DNA of 64,000 nucleotides from positions 186,001-250,000 of the forward strand of contig NZ_AJVC01000001.1 in assembly GCF_000261365.1 (NCBI RefSeq). Reading direction: 5' to 3'. Below, piece by piece: positions 1 to 8,482 of this stretch (its first letter is position 1; each line of letters opens with the position of its first letter). Source of the stretch: Herbaspirillum sp. GW103. GTDB lineage: Bacteria; Pseudomonadota; Gammaproteobacteria; Burkholderiales; Burkholderiaceae_D. The translations under genes were made by a program, and so were the position numbers. A model generated the notes under the pieces. That model ran no database searches. It worked only from the letters and a program-made list of their open reading frames with translations, and was not told the DNA's origin.

Positions 1-314
1 GTCTGAAGCACATCGACGTCATGAAGGCCTTCAACGACGATCCGGAAACCGATGCCGTCATCATGATCGGTGAAATCGGTGGTCCTGACGAAGCCAACGC
101 TGCGCGCTGGATCAAGGACAACATGAAGAAGCCGGTGGTTGGCTTCATCGCCGGCGTGACCGCGCCCCCGGGCAAGCGCATGGGCCACGCAGGTGCCCTG
201 ATCTCCGGTGGTGCCGACACCGCCGAAGCCAAGCTGGCCATCATGGAAGAGTGCGGCATCAAGGTCACCCGCAACCCGTCCGAAATGGGCCGTCTGCTGA
301 AGTCCGTGCTGTAA
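1..314 (+). CDS. sucD: succinyl-CoA ligase (ADP-forming) alpha subunit, 3' part
   Basis: This is the C-terminal 100 or so residues of SucD, the CoA-binding and phosphohistidine-bearing subunit of succinyl-CoA synthetase. With SucB-type beta chains it makes succinate and ATP from succinyl-CoA in the TCA cycle, in the cytoplasm. The reading frame is open from the window edge (first full codon at base 3) and ends in TAA at 312-314. The segment GHAGALISGG holds the active-site histidine that is transiently phosphorylated, and the tail EECGIKVTRNPSEMG is typical of the family C-terminus. The start lies outside the window, and sucC would be expected just upstream. A strong terminator follows at 368-399. 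Confidence 0.95.
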   Translation, partial: LKHIDVMKAFNDDPETDAVIMIGEIGGPDEANAARWIKDNMKKPVVGFIAGVTAPPGKRMGHAGALISGGADTAEAKLAIMEECGIKVTRNPSEMGRLLKSVL

Positions 315-367
315 TCGGCGTCTGGCTGAACCAGCCACAGCAGCAAGATCAGTACCCGCAAGACCAG

Positions 368-399
368 CATGGGGAGCTCCGGCTCCCCATGTCATTTTT
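368..399 (+). terminator. Rho-independent terminator after sucD
   Basis: A perfect 10-bp stem (CATGGGGAGC / GCTCCCCATG) with a 4-base loop is followed by TCATTTTT. It ends the suc transcript before the terC leader. Confidence 0.85.
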
Positions 400-484
400 G
401 GAGAGCTGCCCTAAAGGGCGGGCACTCATCGCGCACGGCGCGGTCATCCAGCCATGTGCCCGATCCGAGGCGCTGTTTTTCCAA
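398..484 (+). promoter_or_regulatory. structured leader upstream of the TerC gene, possible yybP-ykoY (Mn2+) riboswitch
   Basis: Between the sucD terminator and the TerC start there is a compact foldable leader. TTGGA (398-402) can pair with TCCAA (480-484) as a closing stem. Inside are a GCCC-TAAA-GGGC hairpin and a longer arm closed by GGGCAC / GTGCCC. yybP-ykoY manganese riboswitches are known to precede TerC-family genes, and a closing stem with two arms is compatible with that class. The GGAGAGCTGC segment only loosely resembles its conserved GGGGAGUAGC. The class assignment is therefore inference; the structure is what the sequence shows. Confidence 0.38.
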
Positions 485-494
485 GAGGACATAC

Positions 495-1229
495 ATGGAA
501 TTCCTGACCAACCTGAACTGGGTGGCAGTGGCGCAGATCATCCTGATCGACATCCTGCTCGGCGGCGACAATGCCATCGTCATTGCGCTGGCCTGTCGCA
601 ACCTGCCCGACCAGCTGCGCATGAAGGGGATCGTCTGGGGTACCGTGGGCGCCATCGGCATCCGCATTGCGCTCATCGCCTTTGCCGTGACGATGCTGCA
701 ATTGCCTTTCCTGAAGCTGGTCGGCGGCGTCCTGTTGCTGTGGATCGGCATCAAGCTGCTCAATGAAGACGACGATCACGCCGACATCAACGGCAGTGAC
801 CGCCTGTGGGGTGCGGTCAAGACGGTGATCGTGGCGGACCTGGTGATGAGCCTGGACAACGTGATTGCCATCGCCAGTGCAGCCGAGCAAGCGGCGGGCG
901 AGCACCAGTTGCTGCTGGTGGTGTTCGGCATTGTGGTCAGTATCCCCATCATCGTCTGGGGCAGCACCCTGGTATTGAAGCTGATGGAGAAATTCCCGGT
1001 CATCGTCACCCTCGGCGCGGCCTTGCTGGGCTACATCGCAGGTGGCATGATCTTCAGCGACGTGGCCGTGCAGGGCTGGCTCAAGGGCCTCATCGCCGAC
1101 ACCGAATTCGTGCTGCCGGGGGCAGCCGTCCACCTGAGTCTGCCGGGCCTGGTCGGCGCGCTGGGGGTGGTGCTGACCGGCTTCACGCTCAAGCGCAGGA
1201 AGCAGGAGCGGCAGGGGCCTGCCCTCTGA
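495..1229 (+). CDS. TerC family integral membrane protein
   Basis: A 244-residue polytopic membrane protein of the TerC family. Relatives export manganese or calcium ions or load metal into exported enzymes; the exact substrate cannot be read from sequence. It has the two family signatures with intramembrane acidic residues: GGDNAI at about residues 23-28 and ADLVMSLDNV at about 114-123. Around these lie about seven hydrophobic segments, with a basic tail (KRRKQERQ). The start ATG at 495 is chosen because the protein then begins directly before the first membrane helix and follows a purine-rich AAGAGGA. The frame stays open further upstream, but that part has no membrane character. It is a single-gene unit behind a structured leader. 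Confidence 0.88.
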   Translation: MEFLTNLNWVAVAQIILIDILLGGDNAIVIALACRNLPDQLRMKGIVWGTVGAIGIRIALIAFAVTMLQLPFLKLVGGVLLLWIGIKLLNEDDDHADINGSDRLWGAVKTVIVADLVMSLDNVIAIASAAEQAAGEHQLLLVVFGIVVSIPIIVWGSTLVLKLMEKFPVIVTLGAALLGYIAGGMIFSDVAVQGWLKGLIADTEFVLPGAAVHLSLPGLVGALGVVLTGFTLKRRKQERQGPAL

Positions 1230-1370
1230 TCCGCCCAAGCCCGCTCTCCCTGCTTGAGCCATATCAGCGCCATGGCCCCACAAACCTGATAGCTTTGCAA
1301 TTTTTTCGCTAGTGCGCATGACCGGCGCTGCCGATACTGGCAACGCCCTTTTCTTTTTTACGAGGATCCC

Positions 1371-1877
1371 ATGAAACCCGTCGTCACCCGTCGCCCCCAA
1401 CAAGGCTTTACTTTGCTCGAACTGATGGTCACGCTGGCCATCATCGGCATTCTTGCGATGCTGGGCGCCTCGCAATATCAGGACTACATCGCCCGTGCGC
1501 GCGTTTCGGAAGGCTTCAACCTGGCCGAGCCCTACAAGCTGGCCGTGACCGAGCAGATCAGCTCCAACAATGGTGTCTTCACCGTGGCGCAACTGGGCCT
1601 GCCGGCCTTCACGGCGACCGACAACGTCAGCAAGATCGAGGTCTCTCCCATGGAAAAGCGTGGCGTGGGCGGCGTCATCACCATCACCTACGGCCCGCGC
1701 GTGGGTGACGGCGGCACCCTGACACTGACGCCCACCATCACCTCCGGCACCATTCAGTGGCAGTGCGCAGCCAAGGATGTCAAGCAAGCCCCCACTCCGG
1801 AAGGCGCCACGCCCAACACCGGTTTCGTCGCCGGTACCCTGCCGGCCAAATTTGCACCGGCCAACTGCCGCGGTTGA
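1371..1877 (+). CDS. type IV pilin-like protein (prepilin)
   Basis: A 168-residue prepilin. After a short basic leader comes the PilD cleavage site G12/F13 with Glu at mature position 5 ([18 protein letters not shown]), then the hydrophobic alpha-1 helix used both as membrane anchor and for packing in the fibre. The C-terminal region holds two cysteines, about C132 and C166, able to close the disulfide loop typical of major pilins. An upstream ACGAGGATCCC leader gives a ribosome site for the ATG at 1371. It stands alone with its own terminator and no assembly genes (pilBCD) nearby. It may therefore be a major PilA-type pilin or a lone minor pilin. Confidence 0.85.
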   Translation: MKPVVTRRPQQGFTLLELMVTLAIIGILAMLGASQYQDYIARARVSEGFNLAEPYKLAVTEQISSNNGVFTVAQLGLPAFTATDNVSKIEVSPMEKRGVGGVITITYGPRVGDGGTLTLTPTITSGTIQWQCAAKDVKQAPTPEGATPNTGFVAGTLPAKFAPANCRG

Positions 1878-1908
1878 TTCGCAGGTGCACGCTGCGGATT
1901 CCGGCAAG

Positions 1909-1936
1909 AAAAAACGCGCCCTCGGGCGCGTTTGTC
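1909..1936 (+). terminator. terminator after the pilin gene (also faces moaC)
   Basis: AAACGCGCCC and GGGCGCGTTT form a near-palindromic stem, followed by TGTCTT on the plus strand and preceded by an A-run that would serve as a T-run for the convergent moaC gene. Confidence 0.75.
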
Positions 1937-1969
1937 TTATCCACGGGAGCATCGGACCGCAGCCCCGGC

Positions 1970-2476
1970 TCAGGGCCGCGCCATACTGATGTCACTCTTG
2001 CCGCCGCGCTTTTCGGTCACGCAGATATCGGTCATGACCATGCTCTTGTCGACCGCCTTGCTCATGTCATAGACCGTCAACAGTCCTACCTGGACGGCCG
2101 TCAGCGCTTCCATCTCCACCCCGGTCTTGCCGAAGGTTTCCACGCGCGCGGTACAGCGCACCGATGAGCTGGCCGCATCAGTCTCGAACTCCACCGACAC
2201 ATGCGTCAACGCCAGCGGATGGCACAGCGGGATCAGTTCACCGGTACGCTTGGCCGCCATGATGGCGGCGATGCGGGCGATGCCCAGGACGTCTCCCTTC
2301 TTGGCGGTGCCGGCTTCGATGATGGCCAGCGTGGCCGGCTGCATGCGGATCACGCCCGTGGCCAGGGCCACGCGGTGAGTCTCGTTCTTGCCGCCGACAT
2401 CGACCATGTGCGCTTGTCCGCCCTGGTCGAAGTGAGTGAGGCCGCCGTTGGGCGCGGGTTCGCCGGATGTGCTCAT
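1970..2476 (-). CDS. moaC: cyclic pyranopterin monophosphate synthase
   Basis: MoaC (168 residues) converts 3',8-cyclo-GTP, made by MoaA, into cyclic pyranopterin monophosphate in molybdenum cofactor synthesis. Family motifs present are [17 protein letters not shown] near the N-terminus, the [10 protein letters not shown] block, and [12 protein letters not shown] and YDMSKAVDK with the catalytic lysine. The start at 2476 is chosen because the conserved part begins about 12 residues later; the open frame further upstream codes for an unrelated stretch. It is divergent from the M48 protease gene across a 107-bp gap and convergent with the pilin gene. Confidence 0.95.
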   Translation of the reverse strand: MSTSGEPAPNGGLTHFDQGGQAHMVDVGGKNETHRVALATGVIRMQPATLAIIEAGTAKKGDVLGIARIAAIMAAKRTGELIPLCHPLALTHVSVEFETDAASSSVRCTARVETFGKTGVEMEALTAVQVGLLTVYDMSKAVDKSMVMTDICVTEKRGGKSDISMARP

Positions 2477-2583
2477 GGTGATGTACTGAAGATGAAATGA
2501 AGGGAAAGGAGCGGGTATCATAGCAGGCAGCCCGCAGCGCACGCTGCCTCTCCTTTTTCCTGTCCGACATTGATGACTGGTCC

Positions 2584-4131
2584 ATGCAGCGAACCGTGAC
2601 TGATCCTTCCCGCCGACCCTTGCGTCGCCTGCTCATGCCTGCCGTGAGTGCCGCCTGTTTCTTGCTGCCCGCTGCCCCGTTGACGCTGCTGCCGCATCCC
2701 GGCGTGGCCCAGGGTTTGCCGACGCTGGGCGATACCGAACGGGAAGGGCTCTCGCCACTGATGGAGCGCAAGCTGGGCGAAGAGATCATGCGCGACATCC
2801 GCACCGATCGTGATTACGTCGACGATGGTCCGGTCTCGGAATACCTCAACAATTTCGGCCAGCACCTGGTCTCGATTCATCCTGAAGTGCGTGGCGAGGC
2901 GGGGTTCGACTTCCAGTTCTTCATGGTCCGTGATCCCATGCTCAACGCCTTCGCGCTGCCGGGCGGCTTCATCGGCGTCAACAGCGGGCTGCTGCTGGCG
3001 GCGCAGTCGGAGTCCGAACTGGCCGGTGTGATGTCGCACGAAATCGGCCACGTGGCCCAGCGCCACATCGCCCGCATGCTGGGCCAGCAGAAGCAGAATT
3101 CGATGATCCAGCTGGCCGCCATCGTGCTGGGCGCACTGGCCGGCGTGTCCAAGGCCGGGGGCGATGCCGCCATGGCGACCATGATGGGCGGCACCGGGCT
3201 GGCCGTGCAGCGCCAGCTCAACTTCAGCCGCGACGCCGAACGCGAAGCCGATCGCATCGGCCTGCAGATCATGCGCGACGGCGGTTTTGATCCGTCCGGC
3301 ATGGTGACCTTCTTCGGTCGACTGCAAGCGGCTTCGCGCAACTACAGCGATGCCGTGCCGCCCTACCTGATGACGCACCCGCTGACCACCGAACGCATCG
3401 CCGACATCCAGGCCCGCATCCGCGAGCAGCGCTACAAGCAGCGGGTGGACAGCCCCGAATTCCAGCTGGCGCGCGCCCGTACCCAGGTCTTGCAGAATGA
3501 CGGCGTACAGGGATTGCGCGACAACGTCGCCAAGTTCACCGACCAGGCCAAAGGCAATACCAAGCTCATGACGGCCGCCGCCAAGTACGGACTGGCCTAC
3601 GCCTACTATCGCCAGAACCGTTTCGAGCAGGCCGAGACGGCCTTGAAGGAGGCGCAGGAGGCAGCCGTTCCGATGAAGACCGGCATCTTCTTCGGCAGTC
3701 TGGACATCGATATCAAGATCGCCCGCAAGCAGACCCAGCAGGCTCTGCAGGTGGCGGAGACCTTGCGCCAGCAGTTTCCCATCTCGCGCGCCATCGCGCG
3801 CCAGTATGCCGATGCCCTGATCGCCGCCAGGCGCTATGACCAGGCCGTGGCCTACCTGCGCGACCAGGCACAGCTGTATCGGTCGGACGCCCAGGTGCAG
3901 GAGTTGCTGGCCAAGGTCTACGCCGCCCAGGGCAAGCAGGCCTTGCAGCACCTGGCACTGGCGCAATCCTATGCACTCAACGGCAGCCTGCTGGCCGCCA
4001 TCGATCAGCTGGGAATTGCACGCAAGGCACCGGATGCGACCTTCTACGACCAGTCGCAGGTCGACGCCCTCGAGCGCGAATGGAAGGCGCGCTGGAAGGA
4101 TGAGCAGAAAGATCTGAAAGAGCGCGGCTGA
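2584..4131 (+). CDS. bepA: M48 family metalloprotease with TPR region, BepA/YfgC-like
   Basis: A 515-residue periplasmic protein. An N-terminal signal sequence (a basic start, then a hydrophobic run to about residue 43, VAQG) leads to an M48 zinc protease domain with HEIGH at about 152-156 and the downstream glutamate in the EREAD segment near 221. The C-terminal half (about 290-510) is alpha-helical with repeated Ala/Tyr/Gln pairs typical of tetratricopeptide repeats. This layout matches BepA, which in E. coli promotes LptD maturation and degrades stalled outer-membrane proteins. An lptD gene lies in the same window at 40 kb. The symbol is assigned by architecture. Confidence 0.85.
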   Translation: MQRTVTDPSRRPLRRLLMPAVSAACFLLPAAPLTLLPHPGVAQGLPTLGDTEREGLSPLMERKLGEEIMRDIRTDRDYVDDGPVSEYLNNFGQHLVSIHPEVRGEAGFDFQFFMVRDPMLNAFALPGGFIGVNSGLLLAAQSESELAGVMSHEIGHVAQRHIARMLGQQKQNSMIQLAAIVLGALAGVSKAGGDAAMATMMGGTGLAVQRQLNFSRDAEREADRIGLQIMRDGGFDPSGMVTFFGRLQAASRNYSDAVPPYLMTHPLTTERIADIQARIREQRYKQRVDSPEFQLARARTQVLQNDGVQGLRDNVAKFTDQAKGNTKLMTAAAKYGLAYAYYRQNRFEQAETALKEAQEAAVPMKTGIFFGSLDIDIKIARKQTQQALQVAETLRQQFPISRAIARQYADALIAARRYDQAVAYLRDQAQLYRSDAQVQELLAKVYAAQGKQALQHLALAQSYALNGSLLAAIDQLGIARKAPDATFYDQSQVDALEREWKARWKDEQKDLKERG

Positions 4132-4146
4132 GCACCGGCCGGAAAG

Positions 4147-4752
4147 TCAGTACTGGCGGGGGGTGGCGACGAATCTGAAGGTTTCTTCCAGGTGGTCGCT
4201 GGCGATGCGTTGCAGCGCCAGTTCCTGTCCCTTCCAGATGAAGGAAAGTGTCAAATCGTCGCTGCCCTCCAGCCACCGCAGCAGGGCGTCTTCGTCGGCA
4301 TGATCGGCCGGATGCAGACAGGGCAGCAAGCTGGCCAGGTCACGGTCATCGACCCCGGCAACGATCTGGTCACTGCGCAGATAGAGCCGTCCGCGCTCAT
4401 CCATCCAGGCGGCATCAACCTGCTCCACCGCGCCCTGCGTATGCAGCAGCAGGGCGGGGGCATTCTGGTCCGCGCCGGGCTGGGTGCGCAGCAGATGCGG
4501 CATCCATTCCAGATCGACATAGACCCGCTGCGGCCCGTTCTGGAAATACCAGCGTCCCGTGTCGTCGACGGCATAGTTGCGTTCGATGAAGGCCAGCAGG
4601 GCGGGGTGGCGAATCGGATCGCCGGCCAGCTTCAGTTGCTGCGCGCGTTCATCGCGCATGCGCCACTGGCCGCGCGCGTCCAGCCGCAGCCAGCCGAAGC
4701 AGTGCGGTACGTTGGGCCAGCGGGCCATGGCCTGGTGGACGATCTCATCCAT
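4147..4752 (-). CDS. conserved protein of unknown function, translationally coupled to the YheT hydrolase
   Basis: A 201-residue soluble protein with no signal peptide or membrane segment. It begins MDEIVHQAMARWPNVPHC and is rich in Trp, Asp and short beta-type stretches (GQWRMRDE, GRWYFQNGPQRVYVDLEW, GRLYLRSDQIVAGV), suggesting a mostly beta fold with two similar halves. I do not recognise a characterised family. The ATG at 4752 overlaps the last 8 bases of the upstream yheT-like gene, which fixes the start and implies coupled translation. A role linked to that hydrolase is inference. Confidence 0.7.
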   Translation of the reverse strand: MDEIVHQAMARWPNVPHCFGWLRLDARGQWRMRDERAQQLKLAGDPIRHPALLAFIERNYAVDDTGRWYFQNGPQRVYVDLEWMPHLLRTQPGADQNAPALLLHTQGAVEQVDAAWMDERGRLYLRSDQIVAGVDDRDLASLLPCLHPADHADEDALLRWLEGSDDLTLSFIWKGQELALQRIASDHLEETFRFVATPRQY

Positions 4753-5737
4753 GGGCCAGCTCCGGGCGGACGTCGAAGGCACTCTCGGCCCGGCCTTCGA
4801 GGAAATGCAGTAGTCGCTGCGGCAGCCACGCCAGGCTGCCCGGCGGCCCCCCTGCGGCAAAGCCGACATGTCCGCCCTGTTCGGGATATTCCAGCACCAC
4901 TTCCGGCGCCGCCGAGCGTGGCAGATGGCGGGCCGGCAGGAAGGGATCGTTCTGCGCATTCAATACCAGCGTGGGCACGCTGATGTCGTGCAGGATGTGC
5001 TTGGCGCTGGCGCGGTCCCAGTAGTCCTCGGTATTGCGATAGCCGTGCAGGGGCGCGGTGACCACGTTGTCGAAGGCATACAGATCGCGCGCCGACAGCA
5101 GGGCATCGCGGTCGAACAGGCCCGGGAACTGCTCCAGCTTGGCCAGGCACTTGGGCCGCATGGTGCGCAGGAAGACCCAGGTATAGAGCCGGTTGAAGCC
5201 GCTGGCCAGGGCCGCGCCGCCACCGGCCAGATCCAGCGGGGCCGATACCGCGCAGGCGGCATCGACGATCTCGGCCTCGTGCTGCGATTCGCCCAGCCAG
5301 CGCAGCAGCGCATTGGCACCGAGCGACACGCCGCAGGCGTACAGGTGGGTGGCGGCCAGGTCTTGCTGGCGCAGCTTGAGGCGACGGATGATCCAGTCCA
5401 GCTCGGCGCTATCGCCCGAGTGATAGAAGCGCGGTGCCAGGTTGATTTCACCCGAGCAACCGCGAAAATGCGGAATTGCCCCATGCCAGCCACGCCGCTC
5501 TACCTCGGCCATGAGTGCGCGGCTGTAGTGGCTGTCGGACGAGCCTTCCAGCCCGTGGAACAGCAGCAGCAGCGGTCGTCCCGGCTGACCATCGACGAAA
5601 TCGATGTCGATGAAGTCGCCATCCGGGGCTGCCCAGCGCTCGCGCCGGTAGGCCACCTGCGGCTTGGGCAGGAAGGTGGACGGATAGATGGTCTGGAGAT
5701 GGCCGCCGGGAAGCCAGCGGGGCGGGACGTAAAGCAT
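4745..5737 (-). CDS. alpha/beta hydrolase, YheT family
   Basis: A 330-residue cytosolic alpha/beta-hydrolase. It opens with PPRWLPGGHLQTIYPS, characteristic of the YheT/EMB8 group. It has the oxyanion segment HGLEGSSDSHY (about 61-71), the nucleophile elbow GVSLGAN with Ser138, the acid in NAQNDPFLP and the catalytic histidine in QGGHVGF. Family members act on esters, but the physiological substrate is uncertain. The gene is first of a two-gene unit with the unknown gene at 4147-4752, which it overlaps. About 60 bp separate it from the NTF2-like gene upstream. Confidence 0.9.
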   Translation of the reverse strand: MLYVPPRWLPGGHLQTIYPSTFLPKPQVAYRRERWAAPDGDFIDIDFVDGQPGRPLLLLFHGLEGSSDSHYSRALMAEVERRGWHGAIPHFRGCSGEINLAPRFYHSGDSAELDWIIRRLKLRQQDLAATHLYACGVSLGANALLRWLGESQHEAEIVDAACAVSAPLDLAGGGAALASGFNRLYTWVFLRTMRPKCLAKLEQFPGLFDRDALLSARDLYAFDNVVTAPLHGYRNTEDYWDRASAKHILHDISVPTLVLNAQNDPFLPARHLPRSAAPEVVLEYPEQGGHVGFAAGGPPGSLAWLPQRLLHFLEGRAESAFDVRPELAHG

Positions 5738-5795
5738 GATGCAGCCTTGCTCGGAATCGGATGGCGCAAGCGCCTGTGGATAAATCAGGCCGCCG

Positions 5796-6230
5796 TCAAT
5801 GCAGCATGGCCCCGCTGATCACCGGCTCCACCGGTGCCGCACCGGGGGCTACCGACGCGTGGTGCATCACCAGGCGCCAGCCCAGGGCAGTCTTGAGGTA
5901 GACATTGGTGGCGATGACGTGCACGTCGGGTTGCGGCTCGCCGCCGTGGTCGATGTCTTCCACCACGCTGTGCACGGCGGTCATCATGTTCTGGGTGGCG
6001 TGCAGCTGGCGCGGGCGGATATGCAGGCCGCCGTTGGAGAGGATGTCTTCCCACACGGCGCGGATGTCCGCATGGCCGACCAGGCGTTGTGCGCCGGGAT
6101 GGATGCAGACGATTTCCTCATCCTCGGCCCACAGGTCCATCAGCGCGTCCAGATCGGCGCGGGCCAGGGCGTCGTAGTAGGCAGCTTCGATTTCATCGGG
6201 CGAACCATGGATCAGTTTGTTGCGGGACAT
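5796..6230 (-). CDS. NTF2-like / SnoaL-type domain protein
   Basis: A 144-residue protein with the cone-shaped NTF2/SnoaL fold pattern: an N-terminal helix pair (EIEAAYYDALARADLDALMDLWAEDEEIVCIHP) followed by strands including HVIATNVYLKTALGWRLVMHHAS. Proteins of this shape are small-molecule enzymes or binding domains, and no catalytic set can be assigned here. The ATG at 6230 is chosen because the domain begins about 12 residues later and GGAGATTCTC precedes it. It lies in a run of small reverse-strand genes (zinc-finger protein, this gene, YheT). Confidence 0.75.
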   Translation of the reverse strand: MSRNKLIHGSPDEIEAAYYDALARADLDALMDLWAEDEEIVCIHPGAQRLVGHADIRAVWEDILSNGGLHIRPRQLHATQNMMTAVHSVVEDIDHGGEPQPDVHVIATNVYLKTALGWRLVMHHASVAPGAAPVEPVISGAMLH

Positions 6231-6298
6231 GAGAATCTCCGGATCAGATGAAAAGAGGGCCTTGTGGGCCCTCTCGTGTCTGGTGCGAAACCTGAATC

Positions 6299-6499
6299 TT
6301 AATGGCCTTTGACCACGGTGCCCGGTTTGAGCTGGTACTGGGTTCCGCAGTAAGGACATTTGGCCGCGCCGTGCGCGTCCAGTTCCAGGAACACGCGCGG
6401 GTGCGAATTCCAGGCCGACATGCTGGGGTTGGGGCAATGGGCCGGGAGGTCCTTGCCTTCGAGCAGGATCACGCCCTGCGATGCTTGAGCTTGGCTCAT
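6299..6499 (-). CDS. small zinc-finger domain protein (NDUFS6-like CHCC type)
   Basis: A 66-residue protein with one presumed zinc site made by HCPNPS, NSHPRVFLEL and CPYCGTQY. The spacing fits the CHCC zinc finger also seen in the NDUFS6 accessory subunit of complex I. Bacterial relatives are common beside ilvE in Burkholderiales, with no fixed function. The ATG at 6499 has GGAG seven bases upstream; a TTG further up (6520) would add seven residues but lacks this. The gap to ilvE is 65 bp, so the two may be cotranscribed. Confidence 0.8.
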   Translation of the reverse strand: MSQAQASQGVILLEGKDLPAHCPNPSMSAWNSHPRVFLELDAHGAAKCPYCGTQYQLKPGTVVKGH

Positions 6500-6564
6500 G
6501 TTGTTCTCCGTTGCTTGCAATTGACTGAAGTTGATACGTGAAAACCCGCGCTGATCGGCCGCGC

Positions 6565-7485
6565 TTACACCAGCGTGAGCCAGTGCTTGTACTGCGGTGC
6601 CCGGCCCGAGACCACGTCGAAGAACAGGGTCTGCAGCTTCTCGGTGATGGGGCCGCGGGCGCCGTTGCCGATGATGCGGCGATCCAGTTCGCGGATCGGC
6701 GTGACCTCGGCGGCGGTGCCGGTGAAGAAAGCTTCATCGGCGCAATACATTTCGTCGCGGGTGATGCGTTTCTCGATGACCTCGATGCCCAGGTCGCGCG
6801 CCATGGTCAGCACGGCGTCGCGGGTGATGCCATCCAGGCAGGAGGCCAGGTCGGGAGTATAGATCTTGCCGTTCTTGACGATGAAGACATTTTCACCCGA
6901 ACCTTCCGAGACGTAGCCGTCGGTATCCAGCAGCAGGGCTTCATCATAGCCGTCGGCCAGCGCTTCCTGGTTGGCCAGGATGGAATTGATGTAGTAGCCG
7001 CTGGCCTTGGCGCGCACCAGCGAGACATTGACATGATGGCGGGTGAAGGAAGAGGTCTTCACGCGGATGCCCTTGTTGATGCCGTCCTCGCCCAGGTAGG
7101 CGCCCCACGGCCAGGCGGCGATGGCCACGTGGATCTGGTTGCCCTTGGCGGACACGCCCAGCTTTTCCGAGCCGATCCAGATCAAGGGGCGGATGTAGCA
7201 GGATTCCAGCTTGTTCTCGCGCACCACCTGGCATTGCGCCTCGGCCAGGGTGGCCTGGTCGAACGGAACTTCCATCTGGAAGATCTTGGCCGAGTTGAAC
7301 AGGCGCTGGGTATGCTCCTTGAGGCGGAAGATGGCCGTGCCTTCCGGGGTCTTGTAGGCGCGCACGCCCTCGAAGACACCCATGCCGTAGTGCAGGGTGT
7401 GGGTCAGTACGTGGATGGTGGCGTCTCGCCAGTCGATCAGCGCGCCATCCTTCCAGATCTTGCCGTCGCGGTCAGCCATGGACAT
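6565..7485 (-). CDS. ilvE: branched-chain amino acid aminotransferase
   Basis: IlvE (306 residues) is a fold-type IV PLP enzyme that reversibly transaminates Val, Leu and Ile with 2-oxoglutarate in the cytosol. Visible family features are THTLHYGMGVFEGVRAY near the N-terminus, the PLP lysine K160 in RAKASGYY, and the phosphate-binding SEGSGENVF and LDGITRDAV segments. GGGAG six bases before ATG 7485 supports the start. It is divergent from azlCD, a branched-chain amino acid exporter, so synthesis and export share one 202-bp control region that contains a palindrome at 7593-7615. Confidence 0.95.
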   Translation of the reverse strand: MSMADRDGKIWKDGALIDWRDATIHVLTHTLHYGMGVFEGVRAYKTPEGTAIFRLKEHTQRLFNSAKIFQMEVPFDQATLAEAQCQVVRENKLESCYIRPLIWIGSEKLGVSAKGNQIHVAIAAWPWGAYLGEDGINKGIRVKTSSFTRHHVNVSLVRAKASGYYINSILANQEALADGYDEALLLDTDGYVSEGSGENVFIVKNGKIYTPDLASCLDGITRDAVLTMARDLGIEVIEKRITRDEMYCADEAFFTGTAAEVTPIRELDRRIIGNGARGPITEKLQTLFFDVVSGRAPQYKHWLTLV

Positions 7486-7592
7486 GGTGGTCTCCCTCTG
7501 TGCAGTGATTGCAGATTTCCTGAAATGGACCTCAGTTCGGTCATGAAGAACTGAGCAAAGAGCTCCATTCTAGCGGATTCACGCGAGTAAAA

Positions 7593-7615
7593 ACTTTCAT
7601 CTGTAGAATGAAAGT
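7593..7615. promoter_or_regulatory. 8-bp perfect inverted repeat between ilvE and azlC
   Basis: ACTTTCAT, a 7-base spacer, then ATGAAAGT. It sits between the divergent ilvE and azlC starts and overlaps a possible azlC -10 element (TAGAAT, 7604-7609). An operator for a branched-chain-responsive regulator (Lrp or LysR type) is plausible but not shown. Confidence 0.5.
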
Positions 7616-7687
7616 ACTGAGCGAAAATGCACACATCACCGCGCGCCCCGACGCCGGTCGCGTCATCCATCCCGTCACGGAACAAGC

Positions 7688-8482
7688 ATGCAGAAGGAGA
7701 CAGGCGAGGACGATTCAGGAGCAGCGCCGCGCACCCACGCGCCCGATTCCGAAGCCGCCCGCCGCATCGAGAAGGAAGCTTTCCAGGAAGGCTGGCGCGC
7801 CAGTGCCTCGACCATTCCGGCCGTGCTGGCCTGGGGCATGGTCTCGGGCATGGCCATGGTCAAGTCGGGACTGACGATCTACCAGTCGCTGGGCATGAGC
7901 CTCCTGGTCTACGCCGGTTCGGCCCAGTTTGCCGCGCTGCCGCTGCTGGCGGCCGGGGTGCCGCTCTTGGTGGTGTTCTTCACGGCCATGATCGTCAACC
8001 TGCGCTTCGTGATCTTCTCGGCGGCGGTGGCGCCGCACTTCGAACATCTGCCCTGGTATCGCCGGGTCTGGTACGGCTTCTTCAATGGCGATATCTCGAT
8101 GGCCTTCTTTCCGCAGCGCTATCCTCCGTCTACGTTTCATCAACCCGCTGGCAAAGTCGGTTATTTTGCGGCGATCTGTTACCCCGGCTGGCTTGCCTGG
8201 CAATTGGGGGCGACCATCGGCATCCTGCTGGGCAGCCAGATTCCGGAAAGCTGGAACATCGGCTTTGCCGGCACCCTGGCCCTGATTGCGGTGATGATTC
8301 CGATGACCAGCAGTCTGCCGGCCCTGGCCGGCGTGGTGGTGTCGGGCACGGTGGCGGTGCTGGCGCTGGGGCTGCCCTACCGGCTGGGCCTGTTGCTGGC
8401 CATGGTGCTGGGCATGGCCACGGCAATGCTGGTCGACAAATTGCTTCCCGGTAATGATGGCGATGCGGAGGCGGCAGCATGA
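7688..8482 (+). CDS. azlC: AzlC family branched-chain amino acid export permease
   Basis: A 264-residue inner-membrane protein with a hydrophilic first 35 residues and about seven membrane segments. AzlC is the large subunit of the two-component AzlCD (BrnFE-type) exporter. Family features include the segment from the AW..SG region through YAGSAQFAALPLL and NLRFVIFSAAVAPHF. GAAGGAG precedes the ATG at 7688. Its stop overlaps the azlD start (ATGA), so the subunits are translationally coupled. The position opposite ilvE supports branched-chain amino acids as substrate. Confidence 0.9.
   Translation: MQKETGEDDSGAAPRTHAPDSEAARRIEKEAFQEGWRASASTIPAVLAWGMVSGMAMVKSGLTIYQSLGMSLLVYAGSAQFAALPLLAAGVPLLVVFFTAMIVNLRFVIFSAAVAPHFEHLPWYRRVWYGFFNGDISMAFFPQRYPPSTFHQPAGKVGYFAAICYPGWLAWQLGATIGILLGSQIPESWNIGFAGTLALIAVMIPMTSSLPALAGVVVSGTVAVLALGLPYRLGLLLAMVLGMATAMLVDKLLPGNDGDAEAAA

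Noticed and set aside
444..1952. A long reverse-strand open frame opposite the TerC and pilin genes
   Set aside because: Its composition (Gly, His, Gln, Arg rich) is typical of an antisense frame in high-GC DNA; the plus-strand genes have clear motifs.
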